Positions 9,668-18,594 of a DNA stretch of 64,000 nucleotides are shown here, in pieces. The stretch spans positions 2,976,001 through 3,040,000 of the forward strand of contig NZ_CP025086.1 of assembly GCF_004135935.1 (NCBI RefSeq). The letters are read 5' to 3'. The DNA is from Methylovirgula ligni (GTDB lineage: Bacteria > Pseudomonadota > Alphaproteobacteria > Rhizobiales > Beijerinckiaceae). The position numbers and the translations under genes were made by a program. Within the stretch, counting starts at the first letter, position 1, and the number at the start of each line of letters is the position of its first letter. Under the pieces are notes generated by a model. The model did not search any database. It was not told the DNA's origin and saw nothing but the letters and a program-made list of their open reading frames with translations.

Positions 9668-10972
9668 CTATTCGCGTTCGATCCGGATGACCTGCGGGGG
9701 CTCGGCGATGAAGCCATCCGCGAGAACATCCTTCAGCGCCTCGCCGATAAGCTTCTCCGAGGTCGCATGGGTGATGAGAATGACCGGCACCGCGCTTGCG
9801 CCCTTCTGCTCGCCGGCGCGGCGGCGCTGGACGATGCTTTCCAGCGAAATCGCGCGATCGGCCATGCGCGTCGCAATCGCCGCGGCGGCACCCGGCCGGT
9901 CGAAGACCGAAAGGCGGATGTAATAGCCGCCCTCATGCGTCTGAATGGCCGCGCGGCGCAACGGCGCCAGCGCGTTCGCCGGGACGCCGAAGGGCGGCAG
10001 CCGCAGTCCCCGGGCGATGTCGGCAATGTCAGACACGACCGAGGAGGCCGTCGCCGCCCCGCCGGCACCCGGCCCGACCAGCGTCAGCTCCTGCACCGCG
10101 TCGGCATCGATCGTCACCGCATTGGTGACGCCCATCACCTGCGCGATGGGGGACGAGCGCGGCACCATCGTCGGATGCACGCGCTGCTCGATCCCGGCCT
10201 GGGTCCGCTCGGCGACGCCAAGGAGCTTGATGCGATAGCCGAGCTCCGAAGCGGCGGCGATATCGGCGAGTGTGATCTTCTCGATGCCCTCGACGGCGAT
10301 GGCGTCCGGCGCGATCTCGGTGCCGAAGGCGAGCGCGGTGAGGATCGCGAGCTTATGCGCCGTATCGTAGCCGCCGATATCGAAGGAGGGATCGGCCTCC
10401 GCATAGCCGAGCTTTTGCGCCGCGGCGAGACATTCGCCGAAGGAAATCTGCTCCGCCTCCATACGGGAGAGGATGTAATTGCAGGTGCCGTTGAGGATGC
10501 CGTAAACGCGCGAGACCCGATTGCCGGCAAGGCTATCGCGCAAGGTCTTGATGATTGGAATGCCGCCTGCGACCGACGCCTCGAAGCCAAGCGCCACGCC
10601 TTTGGTCTCGGCGAGCTTGGCGAGGTGAAGCCCGTGCTTGGCGATCAGCGCCTTGTTGGCCGTGACCACCGACGTGCCGTTGCTGAGCGCCGTCTCCACC
10701 GCAGCATAAGCCACGCCATCCGCGCCGCCGATCAATTCGACGAAGACATCGATGTCGGGCGAGCCCGCCAGCGCCACGGGATCGCTGAACCAGGCAAAAC
10801 GGGCGAGATCGACGTCGCGCGCCTTGTCACGGTTCTGCGCCGAGATCGCGGTGACAGCGATGTGGCGCCCCGTCCGTGCCGCCAGAGCGGCGGCTTGGCG
10901 GTCGAGAATTTTGAGAAGCGCAGCGCCTACGGTGCCGAGACCGGCGACGCCGAGACGCAAGGGAGACGACAT
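9668..10972 (-). CDS. hom: Homoserine dehydrogenase
   Basis: NAD(P)H-dependent reduction of aspartate semialdehyde to homoserine, leading to threonine and methionine. The start at 10972 gives MSSPLRLGVAGLGTVGAALL with the Rossmann motif at the N-terminus; upstream in-frame codons add a non-homologous extension. Family blocks: VFVELIGG, SNGTSVVTANKALIAKHG, GFEASVAGGIPIIKTLRDSLAGN and the C-terminal ACT domain (YIRLSVFDRPGAAAAIATRMADRAISLESIVQ). 434 aa is normal. glpX follows eight bases later. Confidence 0.95.
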   Translation of the reverse strand: MSSPLRLGVAGLGTVGAALLKILDRQAAALAARTGRHIAVTAISAQNRDKARDVDLARFAWFSDPVALAGSPDIDVFVELIGGADGVAYAAVETALSNGTSVVTANKALIAKHGLHLAKLAETKGVALGFEASVAGGIPIIKTLRDSLAGNRVSRVYGILNGTCNYILSRMEAEQISFGECLAAAQKLGYAEADPSFDIGGYDTAHKLAILTALAFGTEIAPDAIAVEGIEKITLADIAAASELGYRIKLLGVAERTQAGIEQRVHPTMVPRSSPIAQVMGVTNAVTIDADAVQELTLVGPGAGGAATASSVVSDIADIARGLRLPPFGVPANALAPLRRAAIQTHEGGYYIRLSVFDRPGAAAAIATRMADRAISLESIVQRRRAGEQKGASAVPVILITHATSEKLIGEALKDVLADGFIAEPPQVIRIERE

Positions 10973-11064
10973 CCGAAAAATCCAACTGAATCGCCGGAAC
11001 CCCGGCCATTTATGCTGCCGCCTTCTGCCCCATTTCGCCGGGGCGATCAACAAAGCGGCCGGTC

Positions 11065-11478
11065 TCAGACCGGATGGCCACCCGCCACCAGCCAGGCGGG
11101 GTCGAACCAGCGGTCGGCTTCGCCGTCAAAGGGCAGCCGGTTGATGTCCCAATGGCGGATAAAGGGTGCGTAGGCAGCATAGACGGGCGGGCCGCCGCCA
11201 ATGAAGACGACCCGGCCGGGAAAGCGGGCCAGCACCTCTTCCGGCTTGTCGGAAGCGTGGATTTCGACAATGTCGCGGTCCCTGAAGGCGAATTCCGGGA
11301 CGGAAATGTAGGTGCGATGGCCCATGATCAGAACATGGCCGCGCGTCAGCTCGAAAAACCGTTCCACATCGGCGACGAACTCGCGGCCGCGATTGCCCTC
11401 CCACGGCAGACGATCATGAAGGCCGAACTGGCCTCTGAGGCCGATGGCGATGACGGCGCGCACGTCTGTGGTCTGCAT
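11065..11478 (-). CDS. Dihydrofolate reductase-like protein
   Basis: A 137-residue protein of the DHFR fold. The start at 11478 has CGGGAG upstream and puts AVIAIGLRGQFGLHDRLPW at the N-terminus, matching the DHFR start; HVLIMGHRTYIS and VVFIGGGPPVYAAY match the NADPH-binding blocks. It is shorter than typical DHFR (about 160 aa), and the C-terminal strand block is reduced. It may be an authentic short DHFR or a relative with another substrate. It is 92 bases upstream of hom on the same strand. Confidence 0.75.
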   Translation of the reverse strand: MQTTDVRAVIAIGLRGQFGLHDRLPWEGNRGREFVADVERFFELTRGHVLIMGHRTYISVPEFAFRDRDIVEIHASDKPEEVLARFPGRVVFIGGGPPVYAAYAPFIRHWDINRLPFDGEADRWFDPAWLVAGGHPV

Positions 11479-11554
11479 GAGAATCTCCCGCTGCGCTTTT
11501 AACGCGTCAAGCACGCAGGTAAAGCGGCTTTCCGCGACGGTTGGACGCTCGGCG

Positions 11555-12586
11555 TCAGACGGCAGTCCGCTCGATGGCCGGGCGGCGGCGCAGGTCGGCC
11601 TTTAGGATCGCTGGCGGATTGTAGGCCGCTTCATTTAACCCGACGTCGGTTCCGGGCGGCACGATCTGGTCGATCCTGTCCAAAACATCATCTGTAAGGC
11701 GAGCTTCAGCGCCAGACAGCAAATCATCAAGTTGCTGCATGGTGCGCGGCCCGAGAATGGCCGACGTTACGCCCGGATGAGCTATTGCGAAGGCCATCGC
11801 CATATGTGTTAGCGACAGCCCCGCTTCGGCCGCGAGCGGGATCAGGTGCTCGATCGCATCCAGGCTGCGCTCATCGGACATTTGCCGGGGAAAATATTTC
11901 ACCCGCATACTGTCGGGCAGCGGCTGCCCCTTGCGGTAGCGGCTGGTGAGCAGGCCCTTCGACAACGGACTCCAGACCATCACGCCCATGCCATAACGCG
12001 CACAGGTGGGTAACATGTCTCGCTCGATGCCGCGGTCAAGGATCGAATAAGGCGGCTGCTCCGTCCGGAAGCGCGCCAGACCGCGCCGCTGTGCCACCCA
12101 TTGTGCCTCGACGATCTCGGAGACCGGGAAAGTTGAAGAGCCGATCGCGCGCACTTTGCCCGCGCGCATAAGATCGGTGAGCACTGAGAGCGTCTCTTCG
12201 ATGTCCGTATCCGGCGCCGGGCGATGGATCTGATAAATGTCAATGTAGTCCGTACGCAGCCGGCGCAGCGAGTCTTCCACCGCGCGGGTGATCCAGCGTC
12301 GTGAATTGCCCTGCATATTTGGGTCGTCGCCCATCGGGCCATGCACTTTAGTAGCCAGCACGATTCTATCGCGCCGTCCTTCGAGCGCTTTGCCGACGAT
12401 CTCCTCGGATTCACCAGCGCTGTAGCGATCGGCCGTATCGATGAAATTGATACCGAAATCGAGTGCCTTGTGGATGATACGGACGCATTCGTCGTGGTCG
12501 GAATTGGCGATTCCGCCGAACATCATGGCGCCGAGGCAATAGGGGCTGACCTTTATGCCGGTCCGGCCAAGAGGGCGGTATTGCAT
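11555..12586 (-). CDS. Aldo/keto reductase (343 aa), TetR-linked
   Basis: NADPH-dependent aldo/keto reductase of the YghZ/Tas-like group. Tetrad: Asp and Tyr in INFIDTADRYSAGESEEIVGKAL, Lys in VLATKVHGPMG, His in DIYQIHRPAPD. ATG at 12586 has AAGGAG seven bases upstream. It is transcribed away from a TetR-type gene whose upstream region holds a palindromic operator, so repression with aldehyde or drug induction is likely. It is not close in sequence to the aldo/keto reductase at 779. Confidence 0.9.
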   Translation of the reverse strand: MQYRPLGRTGIKVSPYCLGAMMFGGIANSDHDECVRIIHKALDFGINFIDTADRYSAGESEEIVGKALEGRRDRIVLATKVHGPMGDDPNMQGNSRRWITRAVEDSLRRLRTDYIDIYQIHRPAPDTDIEETLSVLTDLMRAGKVRAIGSSTFPVSEIVEAQWVAQRRGLARFRTEQPPYSILDRGIERDMLPTCARYGMGVMVWSPLSKGLLTSRYRKGQPLPDSMRVKYFPRQMSDERSLDAIEHLIPLAAEAGLSLTHMAMAFAIAHPGVTSAILGPRTMQQLDDLLSGAEARLTDDVLDRIDQIVPPGTDVGLNEAAYNPPAILKADLRRRPAIERTAV

Positions 12587-12666
12587 CCTTTGTCTCCTTA
12601 CTCATGACGCTGGCGAAGTCCGATTCGGCGGTTTATAAGGACAAAACGGAACGTGACTCCATTTAT

Positions 12667-12683
12667 ACGGAACAATGTTCCGT
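12667..12683. promoter_or_regulatory. Palindromic TetR-type operator ACGGAAC-AAT-GTTCCGT
   Basis: A perfect 7-bp inverted repeat with a 3-bp centre between the divergent aldo/keto reductase and TetR genes. A further half-site, ACGGAACGT, lies about 20 bases to the left. The most upstream ATG of the TetR frame (12675) is inside this palindrome. Confidence 0.75.
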
Positions 12684-13373
12684 TTGCAACCTGGTTTGCC
12701 TTTGACCGAGAGAACAAGTCATTTGACCCGTGAGGCGGACGCCCTCGACGACCGGAATCGGCCGGCGCGAGCTGACGCGCGACGCAATATGGATGCGCTC
12801 CTGCGTGCCGCCATGGCTGTATTTGCGGCTTCGGGCGTGGATGCGCCAGTGCGCGAGATCGCCGAGAAGGCGGGCGTCGGCGTTGGAACGGTCTATCGAC
12901 ACTTCCCGCAGCGCTCAGACCTCATCAAAGCCATTGTTCGCCAGGAGGTGGATGCTTGCGCCGAAGCCGCCGCGGGGCTGGCGGCGCAGCATGCGCCGGG
13001 CGAAGCGCTCGCGTTGTGGATGCAGCGCTTGGTAAGCTTTGTTACGACCAAACGCGGCTTGGGGGCGGCGCTGCATTCGGGCGACCCGGCGTATCAATCG
13101 CTCCCGGATTATTTTCTCGGCCGCCTGATCCCTGCCCTGCAAAGTCTGCTTAGCGCCGCGGCGGCAGCAGGTGCGGTGCGCGCCGATGTGGAGGCCAGAG
13201 AATTGCTCCTCGCCGCCGCGCGGCTTGCCGTGCCCGGCAGCGATGGCGACGTCACCCAGGCACGGCGCATGGTGGCATTGCTGGTTGACGGGTTGCGCTA
13301 TGGCGCAATTACGCCCGCGAACGCGGCGCTCCAGGCAAAAAAAGCGCGGCGAAATTCGCCGCGCTGCTCGTGA
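12675..13373 (+). CDS. TetR-family transcriptional regulator
   Basis: Repressor with an N-terminal TetR helix-turn-helix: ALLRAAMAVFAASGVD, VREIAEKAGVGVGTVYRHF and QRSDLIKAIV, then an all-alpha ligand domain. The start is doubtful. ATG 12675 lies inside the operator palindrome and adds about 35 residues before the domain; TTG at 12723 or ATG at 12789 are alternatives. The last codons (KKARRNSPRCS) are also the terminator hairpin of the convergent gene. Divergent from the aldo/keto reductase it probably controls. Confidence 0.88.
   Translation: MFRLQPGLPLTERTSHLTREADALDDRNRPARADARRNMDALLRAAMAVFAASGVDAPVREIAEKAGVGVGTVYRHFPQRSDLIKAIVRQEVDACAEAAAGLAAQHAPGEALALWMQRLVSFVTTKRGLGAALHSGDPAYQSLPDYFLGRLIPALQSLLSAAAAAGAVRADVEARELLLAAARLAVPGSDGDVTQARRMVALLVDGLRYGAITPANAALQAKKARRNSPRCS
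13337..13365 (-). terminator. Rho-independent terminator of the GlcG-like gene, inside the TetR CDS
   Basis: Read on the minus strand: a GC-rich stem (AGCGCGGCG paired with CGCCGCGCT, loop AATTT) followed by seven T (A-run at 13337-13343). It is downstream of the minus-strand gene ending at 13389 and is wholly contained in the 3' end of the plus-strand TetR gene. Confidence 0.85.
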
Positions 13374-13388
13374 GAATTCGTGAGGCTC

Positions 13389-13787
13389 TTACTTGCAGAC
13401 CGCCGCAGCCGCTTCCGCTACGGACTGATCCTGGACGCCACTGCCGCCGCTGACGCCGACCGCGCCAACGATCTTGCCATCGACGACCAGCGGCACGCCG
13501 CCGGCGAAGATCATGACCCGGCCGTGGTTTGACTCCTGGATGCCATAGAACTGATCGCCGGGCTGGCTGTTCTGACCGAGTTCCTTGGTCGAAAGGTCGA
13601 AAGCCTTGGCGGTAAAGGCCTTGTTGATGGCGATGTCGATGCTGCCGAGCCAGGCGCCGTCCATCCGGGTGAAAGCCTTCAAATTGGTGCCGGCGTCGAC
13701 CACCGCGATGTTCATCGGCTGGCCGATTTCTTTCGCCTTGGCCTCGCCGGCGGCAATAACGCGATGGGCTTTTTCGCTGGTAATCAT
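13389..13787 (-). CDS. GlcG/HbpS-family heme-degrading domain protein
   Basis: A 132-residue single-domain protein of the GlcG/HbpS (DUF336) family, small alpha/beta proteins linked to heme, cobalamin or small-molecule handling; the function is not assigned. The start at 13787 follows CAGGAGAAAATTGT; the longer frame adds unrelated residues. Blocks: AHRVIAAGEAKAKEIGQPMNIAVVDAGTNL, FTRMDGAWLGSIDIAINKAFTA, GGVPLVVDGKIVGAVGVSGG and a C-terminal QDQSVAEAAAA. No signal peptide. Ends in a strong intrinsic terminator. Confidence 0.85.
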   Translation of the reverse strand: MITSEKAHRVIAAGEAKAKEIGQPMNIAVVDAGTNLKAFTRMDGAWLGSIDIAINKAFTAKAFDLSTKELGQNSQPGDQFYGIQESNHGRVMIFAGGVPLVVDGKIVGAVGVSGGSGVQDQSVAEAAAAVCK

Positions 13788-14070
13788 ACAATTTTCTCCT
13801 GCAGGCGGGAATTCTGACAGAACATTATTTAGGATGTCAGCCGCGCAAGGCCAGCCCGAACTTTTGCGGAGACGCAAGAATCGTTACGAAAATCGAGCAG
13901 GGATTATTGAGCAAAATTCGTCAAATCGTCGGGGATGGCCCTCTATTCCTGCCCCGGGATTGGAATTATGTTCCACTCGCTTCCAGCAGCAGACCGACCG
14001 GACATGGCGCTTTTCGCGCCGGATCGTGTTCGGGGCCGGCACAATCAGTTTCTGACATCGAGGATCGACC

Positions 14071-15132
14071 ATGACAGAAGTCCGCGGCTATGCCGCTCGC
14101 GACGCCCAATCGCCGTTGGCTCCGTTCAGCTTCACCCGGCGCAGCCCCGGCCCGCACGATATCGAGATCGAGATTCTTTATTGCGGCATCTGCCATTCGG
14201 ATCTGCATCAGGCCCGCAACGACTGGCGCAATTCGCTCTACCCTATGGTGCCGGGCCATGAGATCGTCGGCCGCGTCACATCGGTTGGCGAACACGTCAA
14301 GAAGCTAAAGGCCGGCGACTTCGCCGCCGTCGGCTGTATGGTCGATTCCTGCCGGCACTGTTCGGCCTGCGACGACGACCTCGAGCAATATTGCGAGCAC
14401 GGCGCGACCTGGACCTACAATAGCAAAGAGCGCAACAGCGACGCGCTCACCTTCGGCGGTTATTCCGAGAAGATCGTTGTCGAGGAGCGTTTCGTCGCCA
14501 AAGTGCCGCCGCATCTCGATCTGAAGGCCACCGCACCTCTGCTCTGCGCCGGCATCACGACCTGGTCTCCCTTGCGGCACTGGAAGGTCGGGCCGGGCCA
14601 GAAGGTCGGCGTCATCGGTCTCGGCGGCCTCGGCCATATGGGCATCAAATTCGCCAAGGCGCTCGGCGCGCATGTGGTGATGATCACAACCTCGCCCGGC
14701 AAGGCCAAGGACGCCAAAAAGCTCGGCGCCGACGAAGTACTGCTCTCGCGCGATGCAGCCGCGATGGCGGCGCAGGCGGCGAGCTTCGACTTCCTGCTCA
14801 ATACCGTGCCGGTGCCGCACGATCTCAACCCCTATCTCGCGCTGCTGAAACGCGACCGGACGATGGTGCTCGTCGGCGTGCTGACGGAGCTTGAGCCGCC
14901 GGTCCAGGGCGGCGCCCTCATCGGCGGCCGCAAGTCCGTTGCCGGTTCGGGTATCGGCGGCATGAAGGAGACGCAGGAGATGCTCGATTTCTGCGGCGAA
15001 CATAACATCGTCGCCGACATCGAGGTCGTGCCGATCCAGGCGGTCAACGAAGCCTACGAGCGGCTCCTGAAGAACGATGTGAAATACCGTTTCGTCATCG
15101 ACATCGAGTCGCTGCGGAAAGAAGCGGCGTAG
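14071..15132 (+). CDS. Zinc-dependent alcohol dehydrogenase, cinnamyl-alcohol-dehydrogenase type
   Basis: NADP-dependent medium-chain dehydrogenase (YahK/AdhC-like) acting on primary alcohols and aldehydes. Catalytic zinc residues Cys41 in YCGICHSDLH and His63-Glu64 in PGHEIVG; structural zinc Cys94, Cys97, Cys100 and Cys108. Rossmann loop VGVIGLGGLGHMGIKFA. 353 aa is usual. ATG at 14071 follows GAGGATCGACC. Monocistronic; the DJ-1-like gene starts 67 bases on. Confidence 0.92.
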   Translation: MTEVRGYAARDAQSPLAPFSFTRRSPGPHDIEIEILYCGICHSDLHQARNDWRNSLYPMVPGHEIVGRVTSVGEHVKKLKAGDFAAVGCMVDSCRHCSACDDDLEQYCEHGATWTYNSKERNSDALTFGGYSEKIVVEERFVAKVPPHLDLKATAPLLCAGITTWSPLRHWKVGPGQKVGVIGLGGLGHMGIKFAKALGAHVVMITTSPGKAKDAKKLGADEVLLSRDAAAMAAQAASFDFLLNTVPVPHDLNPYLALLKRDRTMVLVGVLTELEPPVQGGALIGGRKSVAGSGIGGMKETQEMLDFCGEHNIVADIEVVPIQAVNEAYERLLKNDVKYRFVIDIESLRKEAA

Positions 15133-15199
15133 CCCGCCAAGCGGGGGGCTTGCGCCGCAGTCCGGGCGGGACTACCGACGACAGCCTCCCTCTTTCCTC

Positions 15200-15961
15200 G
15201 TGTGTCCGATGGGCGAGCCTAACGAAGACCGGCAGACCGAGCCCGCTGCCTTCACGGCGCTGCGCGACCAGAAGATCAGCATCGGCATTCTGATCTTTCC
15301 GGATATGGACCAGATCGATTTCACCGGGCCGTTCGAGGTTCTCTCGCGGCTCCCGGACGCGAAGATCCACATCATCGGCACGCAGAAGGGGCCGTTCCGC
15401 GATCACGCCGGGCTGATCCTCACCCCGGAGGTGACGCTCGCCGAAGCGCCGCCGCTCGATCTGCTGCTGGTCCCCGGTGGCGCCGGACAGCAGGCGCTGA
15501 TGCACGATGAGCCCGTGCTGGCGTTCATCCGCCATCATGCCGCCGCCGGGAAGCCGATCTTCTCCGTCTGCACCGGCGCGCTCATCTGCGGCGCGGCCGG
15601 CATATTGAAAGGACGCCGCGCGACCACGCACTGGTCGTCCTTCGATCTGCTCCCCTATTTCGGCGCCATTCCGGTCAACGCGCGCTATGTGATCGACGGC
15701 AATATCGTCACCGCCGCGGGCGTCACCGCCGGCATCGATGGCGCGCTTGCCGTCGCGGCGCTGGTGCGCGGCCAGAGCATTGCCGAACTCATTCAGCTCA
15801 ACATCCAATATGCGCCGGACCCGCCCTTCCATGCCGGCACGCCCGAGACCGCCCCGGCAGAGGTTCTCGCCGCCGCGCAGGCGGCCTATCAGCCCTTGAC
15901 CCTCGCGCGGCTCAAGACGGCAAAGGAAATCGCGGCGCGGCTCGGGATCAGCCAATCCTGA
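15200..15961 (+). CDS. DJ-1/PfpI-family protein (isonitrile hydratase-like)
   Basis: A flavodoxin-like DJ-1/PfpI protein; family members include isonitrile hydratase, glyoxalases and chaperone-like proteins. ISIGILIFPDMDQIDFTGPFEVLSRLPD, LLLVPGGAGQQALM, and the nucleophile elbow SVCTGALICGAAG with Cys124 are visible, followed by RRATTHWSSFDLL. This block pattern is that of the InhA (isonitrile hydratase) branch. No AraC DNA-binding domain is present. The 20 residues before the domain make the start at 15200 provisional. Confidence 0.85.
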   Translation: MCPMGEPNEDRQTEPAAFTALRDQKISIGILIFPDMDQIDFTGPFEVLSRLPDAKIHIIGTQKGPFRDHAGLILTPEVTLAEAPPLDLLLVPGGAGQQALMHDEPVLAFIRHHAAAGKPIFSVCTGALICGAAGILKGRRATTHWSSFDLLPYFGAIPVNARYVIDGNIVTAAGVTAGIDGALAVAALVRGQSIAELIQLNIQYAPDPPFHAGTPETAPAEVLAAAQAAYQPLTLARLKTAKEIAARLGISQS

Positions 15962-16015
15962 CGCTCAATACCCGGCGCGCTTGCCTTCCCTGCTGCGCTG
16001 CGTCAAAACCCGCCG

Positions 16016-17881
16016 ATGCTGCATCTCAATGAACTGACTTTCCGGCTCGGGCCGCGCGTCCTCTTCGACAAAGCGACCGCCGCGCTCCCGGAGCGGGCGC
16101 ATATCGGCTTCGTCGGCCGCAATGGCGCCGGCAAGACAACCCTGTTCAACATGATCGCCGGCGATCTTTCGCCCGATTCCGGCACGATCTCGGTGCCGCG
16201 GCAGATGAAGCTCGGCCGCGTCGAGCAGGAGGCGCCGGGCGGTCCGACCAGCCTGCTCGATTTCGTGCTCTCCGCCGATATTGAACGCGCCGCCTTGCTC
16301 ACCGAAGCGGAAACGGCGAGCGATCCGCACCGCATCGCCGACATCCAGACGCGCCTTGCCGATATCGGCGCCCACGCAGCCCCGTCCCGCGCCGCGCATA
16401 TTCTGGCGGGTCTGGGCTTCGATCACGAAGCGCAGGGGCGCCCGCTTTCGGAATTTTCCGGCGGCTGGCGGATGCGTGTCGCACTCGCCGCCGTGCTTTT
16501 CTCAGCGCCCGATCTTCTGCTGCTCGACGAACCGACCAATTATCTCGACCTCGAAGGCACGCTCTGGCTCATCGATTATCTCGCCCATTATCCGGCAACG
16601 ATTCTCGTCATCAGCCATGATCGCGATCTGCTCGATGCGGTGGCGGACCATATTCTGCATCTCGACCAGGCCAAGCTGACGCTCTGGCGCGGCAATTATG
16701 CAAGCTTTGAGCGCCAGCGGCGCGAGCAGCAGGCAGTGCAAACCAAGCAGAAAAAGAAGCAGGACGCGCAACGCGCGCATCTCCAGGCTTTTGTCGATCG
16801 CTTCCGCGCCAAGGCCACCAAGGCGAAGCAGGCGCAGGCGCGGCTCAAAATGCTCGCGAAAATGGAGCCGATCGCCGCCATCGTCGATGGCGAGGTTCTG
16901 CCCTTTCACCTGCCCTCGCCGCAAAAGCCGCTGCGGCCGCCGATCCTGCGTATGGAGAATGCCGCCGCCGGCTATGGCAGCGCGCCGGTGCTGCAAAAGC
17001 TCTCGCTGACCATCGCCGAGGACGACCGCATCGGCCTGCTCGGCGCCAACGGCAACGGCAAATCGACCTTCGCCAAACTGGTCGCAGGGCGGCTCGAAGC
17101 CATGAGCGGAACGGTCACACGCTCGGCGAAGCTTGACGTCGGCTTTTTCGCCCAGCATCAGGTCGACGATCTCAACGAGGCGACGACGCCCTATCAATGC
17201 GTCGCGGAACTGATGCGCGGCAGCCCCGAGGCGAAGATTCGCGCCCGTTGCGCGCAAATCGGCTTTCCGAACGTCAAGGCCGACACGAAAGTCGCGCTGC
17301 TCTCCGGCGGCGAGAAGGCGCGGCTCCTGATGGGGCTTGCAACCTTCAACGGTCCGCATCTGCTCATCCTCGACGAGCCGACAAACCATCTCGACATCGA
17401 CAGCCGCGCAGCTCTGATCGAGGCGATCAACGATTATGAGGGCGCGGTGATGCTGATCTCGCACGACCGCTATCTGCTCGATGCCTGCGCTGACCAGCTA
17501 TGGGTCGTCGGCGACGGCCGCGTTGCGCCCTTTGATGGCACGATGGACGATTACACCCGGCTGGTGCTCTCGTCGCGCGGCGCCACGCCGGTGCAGACCA
17601 GAGGCGATCGGGCGAATGGCGAAGCGACGCCACCGGCGCCCCGGGCCGCCAAAGCGGCGCCGCTGAAGAAGCGCATCGCCGCGGCGGAAGAGAAGATGGC
17701 CAAGCTTCAGGATTTGCTCGCGCGGGTCGACGCGGCGCTCGGGGCGCCCGGCGCTTTCGCGGCCAAGCCGGAGCAGGTCGCCCAGCTTGCCCGGCAGCGC
17801 GGCGATCTGGAACGCGCGCTCGCCGCCGTCGAAGAGGACTGGCTGCAACTCTCGGCGGAGGCCCAACCCGCGCCGCGCTGA
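16016..17881 (+). CDS. ABC-F family ATPase (Uup/YheS type)
   Basis: Cytoplasmic duplicated ABC ATPase without membrane segments, of the group that acts on the ribosome or its stalls. First domain: Walker A GRNGAGKTTLF (about residue 37), signature LSEFSGGWRMR, Walker B LLLLDEPTNYLDLEGTLWL. A linker rich in Lys/Gln follows (EQQAVQTKQKKKQDAQ). Second domain: GANGNGKSTFAKL, LSGGEKARLL, LLILDEPTNHLDID. A C-terminal charged coiled coil follows (AAAEEKMAKLQDLLARVDAAL). 621 aa. The subfamily cannot be fixed by eye. Confidence 0.93.
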   Translation: MLHLNELTFRLGPRVLFDKATAALPERAHIGFVGRNGAGKTTLFNMIAGDLSPDSGTISVPRQMKLGRVEQEAPGGPTSLLDFVLSADIERAALLTEAETASDPHRIADIQTRLADIGAHAAPSRAAHILAGLGFDHEAQGRPLSEFSGGWRMRVALAAVLFSAPDLLLLDEPTNYLDLEGTLWLIDYLAHYPATILVISHDRDLLDAVADHILHLDQAKLTLWRGNYASFERQRREQQAVQTKQKKKQDAQRAHLQAFVDRFRAKATKAKQAQARLKMLAKMEPIAAIVDGEVLPFHLPSPQKPLRPPILRMENAAAGYGSAPVLQKLSLTIAEDDRIGLLGANGNGKSTFAKLVAGRLEAMSGTVTRSAKLDVGFFAQHQVDDLNEATTPYQCVAELMRGSPEAKIRARCAQIGFPNVKADTKVALLSGGEKARLLMGLATFNGPHLLILDEPTNHLDIDSRAALIEAINDYEGAVMLISHDRYLLDACADQLWVVGDGRVAPFDGTMDDYTRLVLSSRGATPVQTRGDRANGEATPPAPRAAKAAPLKKRIAAAEEKMAKLQDLLARVDAALGAPGAFAAKPEQVAQLARQRGDLERALAAVEEDWLQLSAEAQPAPR

Positions 17882-17898
17882 TGCGGCGCTCCGTTCAC

Positions 17899-17933
17899 GC
17901 TTGGCCGCCCCCCCGGCTCTGGGCGGGCCAAGC
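17899..17933 (+). terminator. Hairpin after the ABC-F gene (possible terminator)
   Basis: GCTTGGCC at 17899-17906 pairs with GGCCAAGC at 17926-17933, with further GC pairing inside. It begins 18 bases after the ABC-F stop. No T-run follows, so it may only protect the transcript end. Confidence 0.45.
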
Positions 17934-18038
17934 CAAAGCATGGTAGTCTGGCGCTTCTCGATTCTGATCATAAATTTAGTGGACAATGGAACGGCTGTTT
18001 TCTATTCCGCTCACGCGCAGGGCTGACGAACACCGAAT

Positions 18039-18488
18039 ATGTTGACGAAAAAAGGGAAATACGGCCTCAAGGCCATGGTCCATCTGGCCGGGTTCCCGCC
18101 GGGTGAACCGTCTCTCGTCACCGATATCGCGACGGCCAATTCGATTCCGAAGAAATTTCTCGACACGATCCTCGGCGAATTGCGCAACGCAGGCTTCGTC
18201 AATTCCAAGAAGGGCAAGGGCGGCGGCTATACGTTGGCCCGCTCCGCGCAGGATATTCGCGTCGGCCATATCATCCGCGTCCTGGACGGCCCGCTGGCGC
18301 CGATCCAATGCGCCAGCCGCACCGCTTATCGCCGCTGCGACGACTGTTCCGACGAGAAAAGCTGCGGCGTCCGCCTCGTCATGCTGGAGGCGCGGGAGGC
18401 CATCGCGCAGATCCTGGACAATCGGACGCTGGCCGATATGCGCGCGCTGGCCTTGAGCGGCGAGCAGGAATTCACCTATACGATCTGA
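18039..18488 (+). CDS. Rrf2-family transcriptional regulator with Cys cluster
   Basis: A 149-residue winged-helix Rrf2 protein. The N-terminus LTKKGKYGLKAMVHLA and recognition region IPKKFLDTILGELRNAGFVNSKKGKGGGYTLAR are typical. Cys91, Cys100, Cys103 and Cys109 (CASRTAYRRC-DDCSDEKSC) could bind an Fe-S cluster or sense redox state. The upstream AT-rich ATAAATTTAGTGGACAATGG (from about 17970) is a plausible self-operator. The glycerate kinase gene begins 106 bases downstream on the same strand. Confidence 0.9.
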   Translation: MLTKKGKYGLKAMVHLAGFPPGEPSLVTDIATANSIPKKFLDTILGELRNAGFVNSKKGKGGGYTLARSAQDIRVGHIIRVLDGPLAPIQCASRTAYRRCDDCSDEKSCGVRLVMLEAREAIAQILDNRTLADMRALALSGEQEFTYTI

Positions 18489-18594
18489 CGCCCGGACCGG
18501 GCGCGGAATATTTCGCGCCGGGGCGTTTGCTTGTCGGCGCTTCGCTTGCTTATGAAAAACAAAATAAAACAAACAGGAAAGCGGTTTTCTTCAG

